From NCBI GenBank assembly GCA_028023455.1, contig JAQFVV010012400.1:10658248-10722247 (forward strand): DNA of 64,000 nucleotides. The letters run 5' to 3'. A program made the translations under genes and the position numbers. Below, one piece after another: positions 58,681-64,000 of the stretch (position 1 is its first letter; the number at the start of each line of letters is the position of its first letter). The notes under the pieces are model-generated. The model had not been told where the DNA came from and made no database searches. It saw nothing but the letters and a program-made list of their open reading frames with translations. The stretch is from Epiperipatus broadwayi (taxonomy: Eukaryota > Onychophora > Udeonychophora > Euonychophora > Peripatidae).

Positions 58681-59751
58681 ATAAATCTTATAGATAGGTT
58701 GTGATTTTAGTTTGCATAACCAATTTTTAAATTGATTTCTTGTGAGATTATTGCTGGAATATATTGAAAAAAAATAATATATATGAAAAATTCATTTAAA
58801 CTTTTAATATCTACATCTGTAAATACCAGATTTTAATATATATGCATTGAGTCTTCAATGGTTCTAATTTTTACCTTTAGTATTGAGGCTTAATATTCTA
58901 ATTGAAAGTAATGCACATTTGAATAGTGGAATTAAAAGTTGTTGCATGATATATAATTGTATTCCATCCAACTTTGTATCTCAAGCCTCAATGATGAAAG
59001 CAAAAGACAAAAAACAGTCTATAAAATAAGGATTTGAATGCTCTATCATCTGGCAAACACCAATTATTTAAGATTAGTATAGATATCACTGGAGCTGGGG
59101 ATATATATTTTATAATAAATAATTTTGCAATAATACGAGGATTTGTTATTTTTTAATGTTTGCAATCAGTGTTGCTAAATATAGCATCAATGCTAAGTTT
59201 TCATTCTAAAAGAATATGATGGTAAATAGGTTAAATGGGAACTATGATTAATTGATGATAACATTTAATCATCAGTGGGGATAAATTACCATGAACATTA
59301 ATTTTACAAAATTTATTCTATCACTTTAATAATTGTAAATATATATATATATGTTAATTGTATAGTTAGATAATTAGAAATTCGCAAAATGGTTAAGCAC
59401 CTAAAGAGATAGTTGAACACAACAATAGTTCCATTCCAGTGATTCAGATTGATTCTATTTTAATATATTTAATTAAGAATAAATTCTGAATATTTAAGCT
59501 CAGATTCTATTACTCTGTCATGGTGTTAAACTACAGATGGTATTTAAAGCTAATATTAATTGATTGATTTTAATAAAAATATTTTTTTTAAAAAAAAATT
59601 GTTTCATGATACTTTTGGAAACATATCATTATAAATTCACTAATGAAGCATTTCATTTAAAATGAAGTAATGAATTTTAAACTTTTTAATTTTAAAGAAT
59701 TCAGTCTGTATTATTTATTCAATTGTGTCTGTAAGGATATTCTATGCCTTA
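58681..59751. other. AT-rich sequence, nothing recognised
   Basis: (TA)n at 59340-59352; no gene. Confidence 0.5.
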
Positions 59752-59850
59752 TATAGTTTAATACAATGGTAGAAAGGCAGATTCTAAAGTTCAAGGTCCA
59801 ATATCAGGTCACTTCTGCTATTCAGAATTCATCTGACCTCTCCAGTATTT
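59752..59850 (+). repeat. tRNA-like SINE relic, copy 1
   Basis: 'aatacaatggtagaaaggcag...gttcaaggtcca...cagaattcatctgacctctccagta' aligns with 61130-61235. The first part resembles an A box (TRG..NAGTGG) and 'gttcaaggtcc' a decayed B box. Confidence 0.45.
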
Positions 59851-60386
59851 GATATTTAAGAAAAATGTATGATTTATTGCTTAAAGTTTATAAAAAAGTC
59901 AAAATAACAGAATTGGATTTGCTCTTTACCTCCAAAGTCCAATATTCTACCAATTCACCAAACCAGGCAGATCATTTAATTATTTATTTGTTTCTGTGTT
60001 CAATTGTTAATTTTTGTGTTTTAAAATTATTTAAATTATCTCTAAATTTAAAATTGTTATATATATTGTGATTAATCAAAATTGGAAAAGAATAAATATC
60101 TTTATGCTGTTATTCCATAAAATAATAATCAGAAAATAATAAATTCTTTATAACAGCTATATAAATATCGTTTTTTTATATTGTTGTTGTTTGCTTTAAT
60201 TTTATTATTAAACACTAGATGGTTTTATGTCTGAAATAGTTCATTAGCATAATAGATTATTAACATTTAAAAAGCGTATCAAATCACGTGCTGAAAAAGG
60301 CTTTTTATGTATAAAAAAAATTTGATATTTATATAGCTAATGTAAAGAATTTATTATGTTCTGATTATTATTGTGCTTAATTTAAT
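59851..60386. other. AT-rich sequence, nothing recognised
   Basis: A 68-codon plus-strand frame (59865-60071) has no family signature. Confidence 0.45.
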
Positions 60387-60464
60387 AAATTATGTTTAAT
60401 CTCTATTTGAACAAATTATGTTTAATCTCTATTTGAACAAATTATGTTTAATCTCTAATTGCAC
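60387..60464 (+). repeat. Tandem repeat, 26-bp unit, 3 copies
   Basis: 'aaattatgtttaatctctat' plus six bases is repeated three times exactly in phase, the last unit slightly diverged. No function apparent. Confidence 0.92.
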
Positions 60465-60780
60465 AAAATTTGAAAATCCCTTAAAAACTTTTAACACACA
60501 CAAAATATTTTTTTAATTATTTTTTTTTTTAGCAATGAATTCTTCACTTCAAATTTCACTATGTCATAATTATCTGCCAGTGCAAAAAAATTCAGTCTAT
60601 CTTTTCTCAAACATATACATTAAATAAATATAAGCAATTATTTGAAAATTGGAGTTTATTTTTCTAGTAAAGGAATCTGACCATAATACTTCTACATTAT
60701 TATTTTTTTAATCGGTTCTGTTAAGTAAAGGTCTGGCATGTATATTATAAATAGAGGACTAGAAAAATAGTTTTAAATAT

Positions 60781-61110
60781 TCTACTGCAGAGCAAAGACC
60801 TTTCCAGTATATTCTCATATAGCAACAGTGAAGGACAATACAGAACTCAGTAGATTTTTTATTTATTAAGTATTGAAGAGTTCAAACAGTTTTCTATTTC
60901 TTATTTGAATTTCTAGTTAAGAATACTTATATACTCAATTGCTGATCAATGTTGGAAGGTTTCTGGTATGGTTGTAGTCTGGACATTTAAAAAAGACATC
61001 CAAGTCTATTGAAATATTTTAAAATTTATTTAGCATGGATTCAAACCCAGGTTGTATGTAAAATATTTCATTTCAAGTACTACTACATTGTTTAACTTTT
61101 ATGAATAACT
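60781..61110 (+). repeat. Dispersed repeat family X, copy 3
   Basis: Starts 'tactgcagagcaaagacct', then 'tccagtatattctcata' and 'acagaactcagtaga', and ends with 'atggattcaaacccaggttg'. Same block order as copy 1 at 421-665. Confidence 0.55.
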
Positions 61111-61129
61111 ATAATTGCCCTTTCATGGT

Positions 61130-61235
61130 TTAGTGCAGTGGTAAGAGTATCACAATCTGGAGTATAAGGTCCTCAAATTAATTCCAGATCTGGTACTTCC
61201 AGCAATGAATTCTTATGAACTCTCAAGTAGTAAAG
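61130..61235 (+). repeat. tRNA-like SINE relic, copy 2
   Basis: 'ggtttagtgcagtggtaaga' resembles an A box, and 'caaattaattccagatctgg' occupies the B-box position. The downstream 'cagcaatgaattcttatgaa' part matches 59752-59850. Confidence 0.5.
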
Positions 61236-61494
61236 ATACAAAGGTAAAAGAATTTCCACAATGATTAAAAAAATGGATAATCAAGATATAAATTCATGAT
61301 ATTGTCATGTATTGAAGAACATTTATCTAAATGTAATAGCATTGATAAAGTTCACATGATGCTATTTAGATAAGGAGTACTGATACATGTATACCAAAGA
61401 GTGATTTTATAACTGAAATATTTTTATAACAGTTTTACAAAATATACTTTGTGAATTAAAATGGAAAGCTAAAGGAATAAAATTAAATAAAGAT

Positions 61495-62275
61495 TATTTA
61501 AATTATCTAGAATTTGCAAATAATATGTTGGTGTTGTTTGTTTTGTTTTTTTTGATTTTTGCAAATTATGCGTCAGAGCTTCAGGAAAGTTGCAAGAGTT
61601 ATCAGATGAAAATATAAAAAATATTATTATAAAAATAAATGCTAAATACAAAGTAATGGCCAATGGATTTTCTCAAAAGAAGAAAATAAAGATTGATAAT
61701 CATGGATTAGTAGAACTTAACAACTCCAAATATTTTGATCAGATTATTAAACATTGATGAAAATATGATGGATGAAAATAATCATAAAATTAAATTTCAG
61801 ATAATGCTTTTAGGGCAAAAGTAACTTAACATTAAAATAAAATATTCCTATGTTTTTAACAGTTCTAACTTTTGGATCTGAGGCTTGGACAAAGACAAAA
61901 TAAATTCAGAGATTCCACTGAGTGAATAGGAATAATAATAAGAGATTGATAATAAAATACATGGGTGAGAGAGGAAATAGCTATCACTGGCATTATTGAA
62001 AGAACAAAAAAACAGAAAATGGAGTTGGGGCGGACATATTTCTAGAAGAAATGGTAATAAACAAACAGTGAAAGTTTGTCATTGGATTTCACAAGATTGT
62101 AATAAACTTCAGAAAAAGACCACATGTGAGATGGATGAATGAAGTAAGGAAAATTGTCAGTGCAATAAATACTATGGCTCAATAAAGGCTATGAATAAAA
62201 AGCTGAATTTTACTTGGAGAAACTTTTATCTTGCAATGAATTAGTTGAGAATCGTGACGATAATAATGATTAGTA
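61495..62275 (+). pseudogene. RTE-type LINE, copy 5, oldest and longest
   Basis: Plus-strand frames keep YLEFANNMLVLF (decayed RT motif EFADDMVLF), a lone stretch KYKVMANGFSQKKKIK (the 'K.KVM.NG' block), VELNNSKYFDQIINIDEN (the YLGQ block), LTFGSEAWTKTK, then RKRPHVRWMNEVRKIVS and the terminal FILQ. It is the only RTE copy in plus orientation and the only one reaching the catalytic motif. It is riddled with stops and frameshifts. Its 3' end has 'gacgataataatgatt', a worn TGA-repeat tail. Confidence 0.82.
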
Positions 62276-62531
62276 GGAAAAGCAGCTCAATATTTTATTT
62301 CAATTTGTATTTCTAATGAATGATTTGGATCTTCAACACATATAATTGTATATTTGAGTTAGAAATAATGTTTAACTTAATAAATGATTAGTAAAAAGTA
62401 TTAATATGTTTCTATAAAGTAATTTGTATCAAAGTTGTGAGTGCAGAAAATTTGAAACTTGTCCTTTAAACTATAGTAATTTTCTATCTACATATATTCG
62501 GAGCATAGGACGAAGATATGTATAAGAGTTT

Positions 62532-62591
62532 GTAATCTGGGCCAACTGATAAGTGGTAGTCCGGCACGAAGTGTGCACGCTAAAGGATTAT
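62532..62591 (+). ncRNA. Hammerhead ribozyme, decayed copy
   Basis: Reads TAATCTGGGCCAACTGATAAG, then a stem II GTGGTAGTCCGGCAC and GAAG. G8 of the core is changed (CUGAUAA), the last A of GAAA is G, and the 3' strand of inner stem I (UUGGU elsewhere) is lost, while outer GATTAT is kept. Same orientation as the intact copy 1.4 kb downstream. Probably inactive. Confidence 0.7.
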
Positions 62592-63342
62592 TTACCTTTT
62601 TTACATCTCTTTACAACATATGTTTCAGTAATGTTTGATGGAATAGAAGTCTGTAATATATAAATATGTAAAGTTAAATTTAAGCATCTCTAAAAACATT
62701 CTTAAAAAAGTGGAATGAATATTTCTAATGTATCCACAGTGGGAGAGGTTGGACTGAATTTTAGGCTGATGGAAAATTGTGATAGGAGTAAGTTGAGCTG
62801 AAAGACGCGGCACTGATAAGAAATAAAAAACTGGCAAATGTAACATATATGTTAAATTCCCCCTTTATTTTTGATCTATATCAATGTGTGTGTGTGTGTA
62901 TGTGAACTTGGTTTACGCAGTGGTCCAAGCTCTTGCCTTTTATTGTAAATGGATAAATAAATCCATAGAATTGCATTCCTGCCTTGTGTTAACCTATGTA
63001 TGTGTGTGTATTAAAGTTCCTTCATTTTTCATTTGATTCATTGTCTGTGTTCACTTATAATTTTTTCTCTCTTTTTCCATTTCAAACACCCTTCTCTCTA
63101 TTAAATGCTGCTCCAGTTTCATGCATGAATTACTACCACACATGTGTCAGCCTGCTGTTACCAATCTGGGTTTTTGTTTTCTATTATTGGAAAAAAAAAT
63201 CAGTTACTATAAAAGTTTATTTATAAGAGCTATTTCTTTTTTTTTTTTAGCTTTTACTATCTTTTAACTAAAAGTAAAACAACGATTTTCTTTTCAATTT
63301 TTTTCTTTTACTGAGAAATTTTATAAATGAGAGATTTAGATC
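62592..63342. other. AT-rich sequence between two hammerheads
   Basis: (GT)n near 62885-62900. A short tRNA-like phrase 'ggtttacgcagtggtccaag' at 62909 is too little to annotate. Confidence 0.4.
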
Positions 63343-63534
63343 AACTTCTTTTATTCAGAGGGTAAAAAATTGTCTCTTATTTTAAACTCCTCCCATTTCT
63401 CGTCTGATTATGAAACAGCTGGGCAGTGGTGCTTTCCAATTATTAGAAAAGCAAGGGCGGCTGACCTCTGGAGGACAAATTTTCCACTGTACTACAGAGA
63501 TTTGTCTGCGTTTGAACATATGCATGAAACATGA
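63343..63534 (+). other. GC-richer patch with an open frame, possible exon
   Basis: After a T-rich stretch ending in CAG, the plus strand is open to a stop at 63532-63534. The translation has balanced composition, for example SDYETAGQWCFPIIRKARAA then WRTNFPLYYRDLSAF, unlike the Phe/Ile/Leu/Asn noise around it. It could be a terminal exon of a host gene. No family is recognised, and on the opposite strand 'agaggtcagccgccc' faintly recalls the SINE A-box region, so a repeat origin is also possible. Confidence 0.2.
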
Positions 63535-63912
63535 TTTTTTTCAAAAAACAAAATCTTTAAAATACCTTTGAAGGTTTCAGCAGATTACATATATATTTGT
63601 TCTCACTTCTAGAGTTGTAAATACAGATTTAATTCCTATATCGTTGTACCACCCCTAAGTAAAATTAAACCTTAGACATACTGCGGGTTTAATCCTTAAT
63701 CTATCTACTTAGAAATTCTGAATATTTAAACGACTGTATTTCTATATAAAAACTTGTAGATTTAAACTTTTCTAAATATTTTCCGTAACAGTTGATTTAA
63801 TATTTTGTATAAAAATTGAAAATGCACTCAAAAAGTGCGATACCATATAATATTGATATTAAAAAAAATAGTGTAACTGAGCTTTGATTGTATATATATA
63901 TATGTGGAGATG

Positions 63913-63971
63913 ATAATCTGGACCAACTGACGAGTGCTGGTTTAGCATGAAATACGGATATTGGTGATTAT
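63913..63971 (+). ncRNA. Hammerhead ribozyme, intact
   Basis: All core positions are present. Order: outer stem I AUAAUC, bulge UGG, inner stem I ACCAA, CUGACGA, stem II G-UGCU-GGUUU-AGCA-U, GAA, stem III of two pairs (AU, loop ACGG, AU), A17 as the cleavage nucleotide, then UUGGU and GAUUAU pairing back to ACCAA and AUAAUC. Position 7 is C, which is allowed (CUGANGA). The closing pair of stem II is a G-U wobble. Type I layout with minimal stem III is that of hammerheads from Penelope-like elements and metazoan retrozymes. The window ends 29 bases further on, so the host element cannot be seen in full. Confidence 0.93.
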
Positions 63972-64000
63972 TTATTTTTTCAACATGTGTGTCTAATCAA

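Noticed and set aside
60387-60464. CRISPR-like array
   Set aside because: The three 26-bp units are directly adjacent with no spacers; it is an ordinary tandem repeat in a eukaryotic sequence.

Overview
The window looks like non-genic (intergenic or intronic) DNA from a large, repeat-rich animal genome. Base composition is very A+T-rich, roughly three quarters by eye. Long poly-A/T runs and (TA)n tracts are common, and no reading frame resembles a conserved host gene. Almost everything recognisable is a retroelement or its debris: at least four kinds of LINE, two Penelope-like elements (PLEs), tRNA-derived SINEs with target-site duplications, and many foldback (inverted) repeats. RTE LINEs, PLEs, hammerhead ribozymes and tRNA SINEs together suit an invertebrate such as a mollusc (cephalopods are one possibility) or another lophotrochozoan or cnidarian. 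The sequence alone does not settle the species.

Layout. 0-5.3 kb: copies of two dispersed repeat families, a SINE, a decayed LINE reverse transcriptase and a foldback. 5.3-10.9 kb: plain AT-rich DNA. 10.9-12.3 kb: two RTE 3' ends in the same orientation. 12.3-19.7 kb: mostly unique AT-rich DNA with one SINE that has an 18-bp duplication. 19.7-22.5 kb: foldbacks, a SINE, a PLE tail, a tRNA-Gly-headed SINE and a PLE fragment. 23.5-31.9 kb: two direct repeats of about 0.9-1 kb enclosing a gag-like coiled-coil reading frame and a C-tract/(TA)n block. 31.9-35.6 kb: foldbacks, another RTE end and a second LINE lineage. 38-39.7 kb: a cluster with two tandem hammerhead ribozymes. 42.9-44.3 kb: a PLE with reverse transcriptase, GIY-YIG endonuclease and inverted terminal arms. 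47.3-50.6 kb: a decayed LINE, a cluster of a foldback family and a SINE. 52.2-56.9 kb: an RTE end with a 10-bp duplication, an L1/Tx1-like LINE and an 890-bp palindrome. 57-64 kb: short repeats, the oldest RTE copy and two more hammerheads.

How the parts relate. The autonomous elements (RTE, other LINEs, PLEs) are all broken here, so they are a fossil record rather than a working system. The SINEs show the target-site duplications expected of LINE-driven insertion. The most notable signal is a hammerhead ribozyme family in four copies. The copy at 63.9 kb keeps every catalytic-core position and a two-part stem I; the pair at 38.3/38.6 kb sits 260 bp apart in one orientation, as in retrozymes or PLE terminal repeats. 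Several unrelated foldbacks and PLE tails also carry a short CTGANGA-stem-GAAA arrangement resembling the hammerhead core.
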